Shown here: positions 51,731 through 59,588 of the stretch, piece after piece
How positions within the stretch are numbered: position 1 is the first letter of the stretch
Layout: the number at the start of each line of letters is the position of its first letter
Assembly: GCA_028768525.1 (NCBI GenBank)
Contig: CP054837.1
Span: forward strand, 2,761,001 to 2,825,000
Reading direction: 5' to 3'
DNA length: 64,000 bases
Origin: Desulfobacter sp.
GTDB taxonomy: Bacteria > Desulfobacterota > Desulfobacteria > Desulfobacterales > Desulfobacteraceae
Notes under the pieces: generated by a model
Told to the model about the DNA's origin: nothing
The model's database searches: none
Seen by the model: the letters and a program-made list of their open reading frames with translations, nothing else
Position numbers and translations under genes: made by a program

Positions 51731-53323
51731 CTAGTTTTTACCGGCGACGTTTTCAGTCAGCCCGTAGGGAATTTTGGAGTATTTTTCATTGGGGCCGAAG
51801 GTCTCGCCCAGCAGCGCCTTGGAAGCCCCGGTCTCAACGGAGGAAAGTGCCGCTCCCATGGCTTTTGCCATGATCCGGGGAACGTCCGTATTGTCCCGGA
51901 ATCCCATGAAATCGTCGGCACCCGGGCCGATGGCGGACAGAGCGATGACGGAGGAGGTGTGGACATAGGAGGTCCAGGAAATCCGGGCCCGCTCGGAGAC
52001 CAGGTGGGCCACGGCGATCATGGTGGGGGTATAGGCATACCCGTAAGTGATCTGTTTGTCCGCCTCAAGGGTCTGGTTCCGGTCTTCGGTTTCCATGGCA
52101 GCGGTGAGCTTGGCCAGCTCTCTTTCATTGAGACCGGTGAGACCAAAATTCTCAGCCACATAGGACAGGTAGGCGGCCCGGCGTTTTTCCACTTCGGGGT
52201 AGTCCTTGATCATCTTGGGATAGACATACATGAGCACATCTTCCGCGGAGGCCTTGACCTTCAGCAGTTCATCCAGGTTCAGGAAATAACCTTTGGAATC
52301 CAGGCTGATGCCCATGGCCATGCCGCCGGTTTCGTGGTCGGCGGCCACAACGATGAGGGTCTCTTCGGGGTGGGCTTTATAAAATTCATAGGCTTTGGCA
52401 ACGGCGGCGTCCAGGGCCAGGGTGTCGTAGATGGTGCCCGAGGCGTCGTTGCAGTGGGCGGCATAGTCGATACGGCCGCCTTCAACCATGAGGAAAAAGG
52501 GCTTCTCCTGGGCGGCAAGCAGTTCAATACCCTTGGCGGTCAGCTCGGAGAGGGCCGGCATGGGGTTGGTCTTTTCCGTGGAATTGATCCGGTCGATCTC
52601 CATGCCCAGGGCGCTGTAGGAGAGGGGCGCCAGGATCCTGTCGCCTTTTTTGGGCTGGTAGGCGCGGAATTCATCCCGGGCCTTGTCGCCGATGAAGGTT
52701 TTATACCCCTTGGCCTTGAATTCCGCCACCAGGTCCCGGCCGTCTTTCCGCTTGGATTTCAGACCCTGGGCATTGCCCTTGGCCACAAAGTGGCGGAAAC
52801 CGCCGCCGGCCAGGTAGTCGAACCCGGAGTTAAGCTGATCCACGGCAATTTCATTTTCATTGCCCCGGCTCATATTGTGGGCGGAAAAGGCCGCCGGGGT
52901 GGCATGGGTGATCCGGGTGGTGGTGGCCAGGCCCACGGCATAGCCGGCATCCCGGGCCGCTTCGGCAACGGACTTGATGTTGGTGCCGTCGGGCAGCTTG
53001 CCCACTATCCCGTTGGTGGTTTTAAACCCGCAGGCCAGGGCGGTGCCGCCGGCTGCGGAATCGGTGATCATGGTATTGTCGGAATGGGTGGTGACAAGGG
53101 CCGACACCGGCAGGCTGTTCATCACCAGTTTGGCATCGGGATTCTTGGTCTGGATTTTATGGAAATACTGGGCGGACTGACGCTGGGCCGGCCCCATGCC
53201 GTCACCGATGAAATAAAAGACATACTTGGGTGCAGCAGCGGCCATGGCAGCCGATGCGACGAGAATAAAGCTGGCAGACAGCAGCGCAGCTTTAAGCATT
53301 TTCTTGCCGTTTGGATTGAACAT
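51731..53323 (-). CDS. Alkaline phosphatase, exported
   Basis: 530 residues. Signal peptide about 1-30 (MLKAALLSASFILVASAAMAAA). Metal and nucleophile motifs: YFIGDGMG, MITDSAAGGTALACG (catalytic Ser), THATPAAFSAH, VEGGRIDYAAHCNDA and ADHETGGMAMG. Belongs to the PhoA-type superfamily with larger active-site inserts. It splits phosphate esters in the periplasm. The start ATG has GGGAGACAAATC upstream. A three-copy 11-base repeat typical of a Pho box and a GC hairpin lie upstream. Confidence 0.95.
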   Translation of the reverse strand: MFNPNGKKMLKAALLSASFILVASAAMAAAAPKYVFYFIGDGMGPAQRQSAQYFHKIQTKNPDAKLVMNSLPVSALVTTHSDNTMITDSAAGGTALACGFKTTNGIVGKLPDGTNIKSVAEAARDAGYAVGLATTTRITHATPAAFSAHNMSRGNENEIAVDQLNSGFDYLAGGGFRHFVAKGNAQGLKSKRKDGRDLVAEFKAKGYKTFIGDKARDEFRAYQPKKGDRILAPLSYSALGMEIDRINSTEKTNPMPALSELTAKGIELLAAQEKPFFLMVEGGRIDYAAHCNDASGTIYDTLALDAAVAKAYEFYKAHPEETLIVVAADHETGGMAMGISLDSKGYFLNLDELLKVKASAEDVLMYVYPKMIKDYPEVEKRRAAYLSYVAENFGLTGLNERELAKLTAAMETEDRNQTLEADKQITYGYAYTPTMIAVAHLVSERARISWTSYVHTSSVIALSAIGPGADDFMGFRDNTDVPRIMAKAMGAALSSVETGASKALLGETFGPNEKYSKIPYGLTENVAGKN

Positions 53324-53340
53324 GTGATTTGTCTCCCTAT

Positions 53341-53387
53341 TCTTTTTTAATTTTTCGGCGGCCCGGGGCCTGTCCCGGGCCGCCGAA
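53341..53387 (-). terminator. Strong hairpin with T tract between thiC and the phosphatase gene
   Basis: Minus strand TTCGGCGGCCCGGG, short loop, CCCGGGCCGCCGAA, then AAAATT and further AT. A 14-bp near-perfect stem. In the minus direction it closes the thi operon; it also sits within the 5' leader of the phosphatase mRNA if that starts from the promoter at 53393-53423. Confidence 0.75.
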
Positions 53388-53392
53388 GAGAG

Positions 53393-53423
53393 ACTATATC
53401 CTTTCCCTTAAGGGGAAGGTCAA
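53393..53423 (-). promoter_or_regulatory. Candidate promoter of the phosphatase gene
   Basis: Minus strand TTGACC, 19-base spacer, TATAGT. The long spacer is usual for promoters that need an activator. It follows the Pho-box-like repeats directly. Confidence 0.4.
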
Positions 53424-53433
53424 TCAGAAAATA

Positions 53434-53462
53434 CTAACATAATTCTAATATAATCCTAACAT
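53434..53462. promoter_or_regulatory. Pho-box-like triple direct repeat
   Basis: CTAACAT-aatt-CTAATAT-aatc-CTAACAT on the plus strand (starts 53434, 53445, 53456), an exact 11-base period with 4-base spacers like CTGTCAT-N4-CTGTCAT. It begins right after the thiC stop and is just upstream of the phosphatase promoter candidate. Orientation relative to the phosphatase gene is reversed compared with E. coli. Confidence 0.6.
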
Positions 53463-53466
53463 ATCA

Positions 53467-54756
53467 TTAGAGAATACCTTCCACCCGCTTCACCGCACAG
53501 AAATCCCCGCACATGGTGCAGACGCCCTCCTTGGACGGCTGGGAGCTTTCCTTGTAGGCCCGGGCCTTTTCAGGATCCAGGGAAGCGGCAAACTGCCCCT
53601 CCCAGTCCAGGTCCTTCCTGGCCCGGCTCATGGCAAGGTCCCTGTCCATGGCACCGGGAAGCCCCTTGGCCAGGTCCCCGGCATGGGCGGCAATCCTGGA
53701 GGCCATGATCCCTTCCTTCACATCATCGGCCGAAGGCAGGCGCAGGTGCTCGGCCGGGGTGACATAGCAGAGAAAGTCGGCCCCGTGCATGGCGGCCAGG
53801 GCCCCGCCGATGGCCGAAGTGATATGGTCGTAGCCCGGGGCGATGTCCGTGACCAGGGGGCCCAACACATAAAAGGGGGCGTTGTGGCAAAGTTTTTTCT
53901 GGAGTTTCATGTTCATCTCCACCTCGTGGAGGGGCACATGGCCCGGCCCTTCGATCATGACCTGGACATTCCGGGCCCAGGCCCGTTTGGTCAGTTCCCC
54001 CAGGGTGATCAATTCCTGGATCTGGGGGGCGTCGGTGCTGTCTTTAACGGCACCGGGCCGCAGGCCGTCGCCCAGGCTGATGCAGATATCATGGGTTTCG
54101 CAGATGTCCAGGAGGCGGTCAAAATATTCATAAAAGGGATTTTCCGAGCCGGTTTTGACCATCCATTCGTATAGAATGGCCCCGCCCCGGCTGACAATCC
54201 CGCAGAGCCTGGGGTTGTCCTTAATGATCCTCGCCGCCTTGAGGTTGAGGCCGGCATGGATGGTCACAAAATCAATGCCGTTTTCCCCGTGGATCTCCAC
54301 GGTTTTAAACCAGTCGTCGACGGTGAGCGCCTCCACATTCTTTCCCGTACGGGTAAGGGTATCGTAAATGGGCACGCTGCCGATCATCACCGGCACCTCC
54401 GCCACCAGCCGTTTCCTGAAGGCTTCGGTATCCCCGGACACACTGAGGTCCATGATGGAATCGGCCTTATATTTCAGGGCCAGCTTTGCCTTATTCATCT
54501 CCCCGTCAAAGGAACAGACATCCTTGGACACCCCGAGATTCACGTTGATCTTGGTTTTCATCCCCCGGCCCACCCCGGCCGCCCGGATGGAAAAATGGTT
54601 CTTGTTGGCCGGAATGGCAATGGACCCGTCGGCCACCCCGGCCATGAGGTCTTGTTTTGAAATATTCTCGTCTTCCAGCACCTCTGCCATCCGGGGGGTG
54701 AGAATTCCCTTTCTGGCCGCATCCATCTGGGTGGTATATGTTCTTGTTTCAGTCAT
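53467..54756 (-). CDS. thiC: Phosphomethylpyrimidine synthase ThiC
   Basis: 429 residues. Converts aminoimidazole ribotide to the thiamine pyrimidine. The C-terminal cluster motif reads CTMCGDFC (C-x2-C-x3-C), one residue shorter than the E. coli-type spacing, and the metal-site segments GPGHVPLHEV and DIAPGYDHITSAIGGA are intact. Short form of the family, as in many anaerobes. Final gene of the TPP-riboswitch-controlled operon, six bases after thiE, with ATG supported by the closely spaced operon. Confidence 0.94.
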   Translation of the reverse strand: MTETRTYTTQMDAARKGILTPRMAEVLEDENISKQDLMAGVADGSIAIPANKNHFSIRAAGVGRGMKTKINVNLGVSKDVCSFDGEMNKAKLALKYKADSIMDLSVSGDTEAFRKRLVAEVPVMIGSVPIYDTLTRTGKNVEALTVDDWFKTVEIHGENGIDFVTIHAGLNLKAARIIKDNPRLCGIVSRGGAILYEWMVKTGSENPFYEYFDRLLDICETHDICISLGDGLRPGAVKDSTDAPQIQELITLGELTKRAWARNVQVMIEGPGHVPLHEVEMNMKLQKKLCHNAPFYVLGPLVTDIAPGYDHITSAIGGALAAMHGADFLCYVTPAEHLRLPSADDVKEGIMASRIAAHAGDLAKGLPGAMDRDLAMSRARKDLDWEGQFAASLDPEKARAYKESSQPSKEGVCTMCGDFCAVKRVEGIL

Positions 54757-54761
54757 TTCGC

Positions 54762-55406
54762 CTATGCTCCTAAAATTTCTCTAATTTCCTTGATTCTTGC
54801 CTGAATGTCCCGGGCCCCGATGATTTCCGTCACCAGACAGATGGTCCCGGCCCCCCGGCCGGCAACGGATTTAATATTGTGCCGCTTGATGCCGCCGATG
54901 GCCACAAAGGGAATACTGTGATTTTCCGCCACATGGGCCAGGTAGTCAAAGCCCACCGGGTCGCAGACATCTTCCTTGGTCCGGGTAGAAAAGATCGGCC
55001 CCACCCCGATGTAATCGGCGCCGTCCCTGACGGCCCGGGCCGCCTGCTCCGGGGAATGGGTGGAGCATCCCACCATGAGATGGGGCGCCAGCTCTTTCAC
55101 CGCCCTTACCGGCAGATCCTCCTGGCCCAGATGGACCCCGTCGGCCCCCACCATCATGGCGATGTCCAGAAAGTCATTCACAATAAAGGGGACACCAGCC
55201 GCTGAGGTGATTTTCCGGATTTCCATGCACTCGGCCAGCATATCCCGCCGGTCCTTTTTATGGGCCTTTTCCCTGTATTGAAGGATATCGATGCCGCCTT
55301 CCACCAGGAGGCGGGCCGTTTCCACATTGGACCGCCCCAGGGAAAAGGCCTCCCCCAGGATGCCGTAAATCCCCTTTGGGAAAACGGGTTTACCTGTTTT
55401 TGTCAT
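54762..55406 (-). CDS. thiE: Thiamine phosphate synthase ThiE
   Basis: 214 residues from the ATG at 55406, which has AAGGGAGATAATC directly upstream; a longer frame from 55430 overlaps thiF more and lacks a site. TIM-barrel fold with QYREKAHKKDRRDM, VNDFLDIAMMVGADGVHLGQEDLP and VGCSTHSPEQAARA (substrate loops), GADYIGVGPIF. Joins the pyrimidine and thiazole phosphates. Overlaps thiF by 17 bases. Confidence 0.92.
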   Translation of the reverse strand: MTKTGKPVFPKGIYGILGEAFSLGRSNVETARLLVEGGIDILQYREKAHKKDRRDMLAECMEIRKITSAAGVPFIVNDFLDIAMMVGADGVHLGQEDLPVRAVKELAPHLMVGCSTHSPEQAARAVRDGADYIGVGPIFSTRTKEDVCDPVGFDYLAHVAENHSIPFVAIGGIKRHNIKSVAGRGAGTICLVTEIIGARDIQARIKEIREILGA

Positions 55407-55959
55407 GATTATCTCCCTTATTGATTTCATCCATTGCCGCCCCGGCCATCATGGCCGCAATCACCGCCACCTTGGGCGGAAAGAGCGGGGCGTCGTCAAC
55501 ATCCGTGGCAAAATCGCCCACAATGGTGCAGTTCCCTATCTTCCGGATCAGGATCCCGCTTATCTCCCTTCCGGCAATACCCGAGGCGGAAACCACGGGG
55601 ATGCCCTGGCCGGCCAGTTCCTCCACCAGGTCTTTTTTGGCCCGGGCATGGTCAAAGCCTTCCACCACCAGGCCGCAGCCCCGGAACAGGGACGGGCAGT
55701 CTCCGGGCATGATCCGTTGCACCACGGCCTCTACCTCAATCCCGGGAGAGATGCGCCTTAAATTTTCCTCCAGGCAAAGGACCTTGGGCCGCCCCACCTG
55801 GTCCGTGAAATAAAACTGGCGGTCCAGGTTGGCATCCTCCACCCGGTCAAAATCCACGATTTTAAACCGGGTCATCCCCGACTGAACCAGGTGCCGGGCC
55901 ACGTTGGAGCCGATGCCACCGGCCCCTGCGATGCCGATGGTCAAATTGAAATCCTTCAT
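55390..55959 (-). CDS. thiF: Sulfur carrier protein adenylyltransferase ThiF (short type)
   Basis: 189 residues. Rossmann motif GIAGAGGIGSNVARHLVQSG at the N terminus, RVEDANLDRQFYFTDQVGRPKV binds ATP, as in the ThiF/MoeB/E1 family. The zinc cysteines of MoeB are missing, usual for the short ThiF. Adenylates the C terminus of ThiS. One base separates it from thiH. Confidence 0.9.
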   Translation of the reverse strand: MKDFNLTIGIAGAGGIGSNVARHLVQSGMTRFKIVDFDRVEDANLDRQFYFTDQVGRPKVLCLEENLRRISPGIEVEAVVQRIMPGDCPSLFRGCGLVVEGFDHARAKKDLVEELAGQGIPVVSASGIAGREISGILIRKIGNCTIVGDFATDVDDAPLFPPKVAVIAAMMAGAAMDEINKGDNHDKNR

Positions 55960-55960
55960 C

Positions 55961-57094
55961 CTAAAAGATCTCCCAATCTTTAAATACGGGCTGGTATCCG
56001 CTCTCCCGGATCATTTGGGTCACCTGGTCCACACTCCTTGTATCGGTGATGTCAAACTGCACCGTCGTATCACAATTTGTGCGTTCCGGATTACGCACCG
56101 TATAGCCCCCCACATCGGTTTTGGACCCGGCGGAATACCTAGTGGCCCCCAGATGGATGAGCCGGTCCCGGAACTGCGCCGATTCCCGGGTGGAAATATT
56201 GATCCCCAGCCGGGGCATAAAGAGCCGCCAGGCCAGCATGGTCTGGACAAATCCCGCATCATCCAGCAAATGGGCCGGTGCCATTCCCCCGTCCACCGGA
56301 TTCATCCTGGGCAGGGAAAGGGAGACCTCCACATCGGGAAACTCCCGCTCCAGATACCGGGCGTGGATCCCTGCCATAAAGGCCTCGGCCTTTGGCTCTC
56401 CAATGCCGAAAAGGGGGCCGATATTCAATGCCCTGAACCCGGCCCTGGCCCCCCGCTCAGGGGTGAGCAGCCTGAAGGCATAATCCGACTTGGGGCCCTT
56501 GGGATGGACCGATTTATAAAGCCCCTGCTCGTAGACCTCCTGGTAGACGGTGAGGGAATCGGCCCCGGCCCGGCACAGCCGGCGGTAGGCCTCTTCTTCC
56601 ATGGGGAACATCTCCAGGGCCACCGATGAAAAATACCGGGTCAGCAGGGATACGGTATCCTCAAGGTAATCCATGGGGGTCTTGGCCGGGGCCTCGCCGG
56701 TGAGCACCAGGATATGGCGGATGCCCAGATCCGCGATGGCCTTTGCCTCGGCTTCAATCTCTTCCAGGCTCAGTTTCGTCCGGGGGAAGCCGGTTTTGGC
56801 GTTGAACCCGCAATAGGTGCAGTGGTTGGAACAAAAATCAGAAATATACATGGGGGCATAAAGCCCGATGGTCCGGCCGAAATACTGGAGGGTCAGCGTC
56901 CTGGCCTTCTGGGCCATGGGCTCCAGGAATCCTGCGGCGGCAGGAGAAAGCAGATTAAGCAGGTCATACTCGTTCAGGCGGTTGATTTCACCGGCCTTTG
57001 CCAGACTTGCCCCCACATCCCGGTCCGTCACCCCGTCAAAATACCCCGCAAAATCAAAGTCCTGGTATTGGTTCGCAATTTCAAAAAAAGACAT
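55961..57094 (-). CDS. thiH: Tyrosine lyase ThiH (2-iminoacetate synthase)
   Basis: 377 residues. Radical SAM motif CSNHCTYC (CX3CX2C) near residue 96, and GEAPAKTPMDYLEDTV and AGADSLTVYQEVYEQGLY are ThiH signatures. It cleaves tyrosine to 2-iminoacetate for the thiazole. Its use, rather than glycine oxidase, marks anaerobic thiamine synthesis. Seventeen bases follow thiG. Confidence 0.96.
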   Translation of the reverse strand: MSFFEIANQYQDFDFAGYFDGVTDRDVGASLAKAGEINRLNEYDLLNLLSPAAAGFLEPMAQKARTLTLQYFGRTIGLYAPMYISDFCSNHCTYCGFNAKTGFPRTKLSLEEIEAEAKAIADLGIRHILVLTGEAPAKTPMDYLEDTVSLLTRYFSSVALEMFPMEEEAYRRLCRAGADSLTVYQEVYEQGLYKSVHPKGPKSDYAFRLLTPERGARAGFRALNIGPLFGIGEPKAEAFMAGIHARYLEREFPDVEVSLSLPRMNPVDGGMAPAHLLDDAGFVQTMLAWRLFMPRLGINISTRESAQFRDRLIHLGATRYSAGSKTDVGGYTVRNPERTNCDTTVQFDITDTRSVDQVTQMIRESGYQPVFKDWEIF

Positions 57095-57111
57095 GGCCTA
57101 TCTCCCTGTGA

Positions 57112-57885
57112 TCAGTTCCGCAGAAACCCGGTTAAGGGAGAGGAGGCGCTGGCCCCGGCCTGGGCGCCGGCCAGCCCGCAAAGGCAGGCCATGCGCCCGG
57201 CCGCCACCGCCTTGGCAAAGGCCCGCCCGGCAAGGGCCGGATCCTGGGCCGTGGCAATGGCCGTATTCACCAGGACGGCATCGGCTCCCATTTCCATGGC
57301 CTCGGCCGCCTGGGAAGGCTTCCCGATGCCCGCATCCACAATCACCGGCAGTTTTGAGGTATCAATGATCCGGCGGATCATGGCCTTCATCTCAAGCCCG
57401 GCGTTTGATCCGATGGGTGCCCCCAGGGGCATAACGGCTGCGGCGCCGGCATCGTGGAGCTGCCTTGCGATATTGATGTCCGCCATTACATAGGGAAGCA
57501 CCGTGAAGCCTTCCCTGGCAAGGATCTCTGTGGCCTTTAAGGTTTCATAATTCTCCGGCAGCAGGTATTGCATATCCTGGATCACCTCTATCTTGATGAA
57601 ATCCCCGCAGCCGGCCGCCCGGGCGATTCTTGCGATGCGCACGGCCTCCTCGGCGGTCCTGGCGCCCGAGGTATTGGGCAGCAGGGTCACGGTATCCGGG
57701 ATATGGGAAAGGATATTCTCCTGGTCCGCCCCGGGGTCCACCCGCCGCAGGGCCACGGTGATCATCTGGGAGCCAGAGGCCTCCAGCATGGGTGCAATCA
57801 GGGTTTTTGAAGCAAACTTTCCAGTCCCCGTCAACAGACGGCTGGAAAAGGTCTTGGGTCCAAGTGTCAGCAGATCTTCCATCAT
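57112..57885 (-). CDS. thiG: Thiazole synthase ThiG
   Basis: 257 residues, TIM barrel. SRLLTGTGKF near the N terminus, TLLPNTSGARTAEEAV, FIKIEVI (Schiff-base Lys), PLGAPIGSNAGLEM and VDAGIGKPSQAAEAMEMGADAVLVNTA. Makes the thiazole from DXP, iminoacetate and ThiS thiocarboxylate. Start overlaps thiS by four bases; the site GGAGGAGG within thiS supports it. Confidence 0.96.
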   Translation of the reverse strand: MMEDLLTLGPKTFSSRLLTGTGKFASKTLIAPMLEASGSQMITVALRRVDPGADQENILSHIPDTVTLLPNTSGARTAEEAVRIARIARAAGCGDFIKIEVIQDMQYLLPENYETLKATEILAREGFTVLPYVMADINIARQLHDAGAAAVMPLGAPIGSNAGLEMKAMIRRIIDTSKLPVIVDAGIGKPSQAAEAMEMGADAVLVNTAIATAQDPALAGRAFAKAVAAGRMACLCGLAGAQAGASASSPLTGFLRN

Positions 57886-58079
57886 CCTCCTCCCACAAAA
57901 TTAAGCAGTTCAATGGTGTCCCCTTCCCGCAGGGGGGTAAGGGGCCAATTGTCCTGCTTGATTACAGACAGATTATGTTCAATGACCAGGGACGAAGGAT
58001 CAACGCCCCGCTCATGAACCAGGGCCAGAAGATCCGTCTGATCCGTCTCGACAACGGATCCGTTCAGGGTAATTTTCAT
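57882..58079 (-). CDS. thiS: Sulfur carrier protein ThiS
   Basis: 65 residues, ubiquitin fold. The C terminus ends in VGGG, giving the di-glycine end that is adenylated and thiocarboxylated. GGAGGTGTT precedes the ATG. First gene of the thi operon. Confidence 0.92.
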   Translation of the reverse strand: MKITLNGSVVETDQTDLLALVHERGVDPSSLVIEHNLSVIKQDNWPLTPLREGDTIELLNFVGGG

Positions 58080-58165
58080 AACACCTCCGGCAGTTAATGA
58101 TTATCAACCGGGGATGCTCTGATGGATTCACACAGGCAGGCGATCAAGAAGATCGAGTATCGGAT

Positions 58166-58207
58166 GGAACGCGGAATTGAATTTATAAATTCAATGCTCG
58201 GCGTTCC
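58166..58207. repeat. AT-centred palindrome in the thiS leader
   Basis: 42-base near-perfect palindrome with outer arms GGAACGC/GCGTTCC and inner arms ATTGAATTTAT/ATAAATTCAAT. It directly abuts the second copy of the long palindromic repeat and lies in the untranslated leader between TPP aptamer and thiS. Confidence 0.7.
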
Positions 58208-58333
58208 TGATTTGATTAAAATTTGGCCAGATACAAGGCGCGGACACAATTCGAAACCGGAGCGTACATGTGTACGTGAGGATTTCGGGTTATGGCCGCA
58301 ACGAAGTAGATGGGTGAATTTTAATTCAATCAG
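58208..58333. repeat. Long palindromic repeat, copy B (between TPP aptamer and thiS)
   Basis: A 126-base inverted repeat related to copy A at 10569-10690: shared core CCGGAGCGTAC-N-GTACGTGAGGATTTC and outer arms (here TGATT...AATTTTAATTCAATCA). The palindrome is kept while the sequence drifts. Its right arm ends at the edge of the TPP aptamer. Confidence 0.85.
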
Positions 58334-58337
58334 ATCA

Positions 58338-58424
58338 CACTTTCCCTACGTCGGTACTAACCGCATCAGGTTCCAAGGGTTGAAGGACCGTTTTCCTTCT
58401 CTCAGCAAGGATGCACCCCCAGTG
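58338..58424 (-). promoter_or_regulatory. TPP riboswitch (THI element)
   Basis: The minus strand shows the conserved blocks: CTGGGGGTGC, CTGAGA (58407-58398 region), ACCCTTGGAACCTGATG and ACGTAGGGAA, closed by CACT/AGTG. It senses thiamine pyrophosphate and is placed upstream of thiS. The expression platform probably includes the palindromes downstream; no classic GC hairpin plus T tract is seen before thiS. Confidence 0.93.
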
Positions 58425-58435
58425 AACTGCCGCAC

Positions 58436-58464
58436 ACCATAAACCAAAGGAAAATGAATGTCAA
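58436..58464 (-). promoter_or_regulatory. Sigma-70 promoter of the thi operon
   Basis: Minus strand TTGACA (58464-58459), 17-base spacer, TATGGT (58441-58436), predicted start near 58429 and the TPP aptamer begins immediately after. Near-consensus. Confidence 0.8.
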
Positions 58465-58500
58465 ACGCAAACTGAAATATCAGATATCAGGGAAAACATA

Positions 58501-58540
58501 AAAAACCGCGGCATCTCCAAGAATGATCTGCCGCGGCTTT
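58501..58540 (-). terminator. Terminator of the 63-residue gene
   Basis: Minus strand AGCCGCGGCA, 17-base loop, TGCCGCGGTTTTTT. A 10-bp GC stem followed by six T. It also can protect the thi promoter from readthrough. Confidence 0.8.
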
Positions 58541-58566
58541 GAAAGAACGATTGACGTTATCAGACG

Positions 58567-58758
58567 CTACACATGCCCCCCGAAAAATCCTGGAGCCACA
58601 TTTCTGGAACTGGCCCAGGACACACTGGGCACGGCCTCTTCGATACTGTAGGCCACAGACTCAATACAGGCCTGGCGGCTCTCTTCGCCTTCCCTGACCA
58701 GATTACGGCATTCACCGTCACACGTTCCGCTTATATCTCTTGAAGGTATACTTGACAT
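58567..58758 (-). CDS. Small autonomous gene, 63 residues, unknown
   Basis: Starts MSSIPSRDISGTCDGECRN and ends NVAPGFFGGHV. Translation from ATG 58758 is supported by AAAGAGGTAAATAAA and by the promoter further upstream. A longer frame from 58830 begins inside the -10 region, so it cannot be translated from this transcript. Contains three Cys (GTCDGEC and QACIE) and an acidic helical middle. No membrane segment. Possible ribosomal peptide precursor, toxin or regulator; I assign no function. Confidence 0.6.
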   Translation of the reverse strand: MSSIPSRDISGTCDGECRNLVREGEESRQACIESVAYSIEEAVPSVSWASSRNVAPGFFGGHV

Positions 58759-58815
58759 TTTATTTACCTCTTTTATTTGAATTTTCCGCCGGTTGCATTC
58801 GGCTGCATGGGCAAG

Positions 58816-58844
58816 AATATAATCACGCATAAAATGTCAGTCAA
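58816..58844 (-). promoter_or_regulatory. Sigma-70 promoter of the 63-residue gene
   Basis: Minus strand TTGACT (58844-58839), 17-base spacer, TATATT (58821-58816), predicted start near 58809, 50 bases before ATG 58758. Strong consensus match. Confidence 0.75.
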
Positions 58845-58923
58845 GCCTAATATTTATTGACATTATATTTTTTAACCCGTATAACCCCAACCTGATTAAC
58901 TATAATGAAGGAATTCAAAACCA

Positions 58924-59577
58924 ATGAAAGACAACGAAGCCGGCCAGTCCAAAAAGAATATTGCCGCCCGGGTGCTTCACCAGTTCTCAGAATCTTTGGG
59001 CAATGCCATAGACGCCAAAGACCCCTTTACCCGCCTCCACTCCGAAGAGGTGGCCGAAGTTGCCCATGCCATTGCCCTGGCCATGGGGCTTGATCCCGCA
59101 GATGCCGACCTTATTCATGTGGCCGGCCACCTCCACGACATCGGAAAAATCGGTGTGCCCGATCACATTCTCCAGAAAAAAGGCCCCCTCACCGACGGGG
59201 AATGGGCATTCATCCGGCGCCACCCGGATATGGGGGCGGATATTCTCCGTCCGGTGGAAGCCCTGTCCCAAAGCGGGATTGTGGACATGGTCCGCCACCA
59301 CCATGAACGGTTTGACGGCGCCGGCTATCCGGCCGGGCTGAAAGGAAAGGAGATTCCCCTGGGGGCCAGAATCATCTCCCTGGCGGATTCCCTGTCAGCC
59401 ATTCTCCAGAACCGCCCCTACCGCCCGGCACGGGTCTTTGATGAGGCGGTTGAGGAAATCATCAACTGCAGCGGCACCCAGTTCGACCCCAGGGTGGTCA
59501 CCGCCTTTCTAAGGGTTCAGGATAAGATCCGGTCCATCATCCGCTTTCTTGGGCCCTGCCGCCTGGATGTGGCCTGA
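58924..59577 (+). CDS. HD-GYP domain protein (c-di-GMP phosphodiesterase-like)
   Basis: 217 residues, almost entirely the HD-GYP domain. Metal ligands HSEEVAEVAHAIA, GHLHDIGKIGVPD, and HHERFDGAGYPAGLKG with the GYP signature are all present. Cytoplasmic. Expected to break cyclic di-GMP or a related nucleotide. No sensor domain in front. Faces the nucleotide cyclase gene end to end. Confidence 0.92.
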   Translation: MKDNEAGQSKKNIAARVLHQFSESLGNAIDAKDPFTRLHSEEVAEVAHAIALAMGLDPADADLIHVAGHLHDIGKIGVPDHILQKKGPLTDGEWAFIRRHPDMGADILRPVEALSQSGIVDMVRHHHERFDGAGYPAGLKGKEIPLGARIISLADSLSAILQNRPYRPARVFDEAVEEIINCSGTQFDPRVVTAFLRVQDKIRSIIRFLGPCRLDVA

Positions 59578-59588
59578 TCTAAAAGGAA

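Noticed and set aside
51458..53350. Long open frame on the plus strand, about 630 codons, opposite the alkaline phosphatase gene
   Set aside because: It is the antisense of a GC-rich gene with clear phosphatase motifs; the translation is Gly/His-rich with no recognisable domain.
58759..58830. Longer start at 58830 for the small gene beside the thi operon
   Set aside because: The upstream ATG lies inside the promoter (between -35 and -10), so it cannot be in the mRNA.
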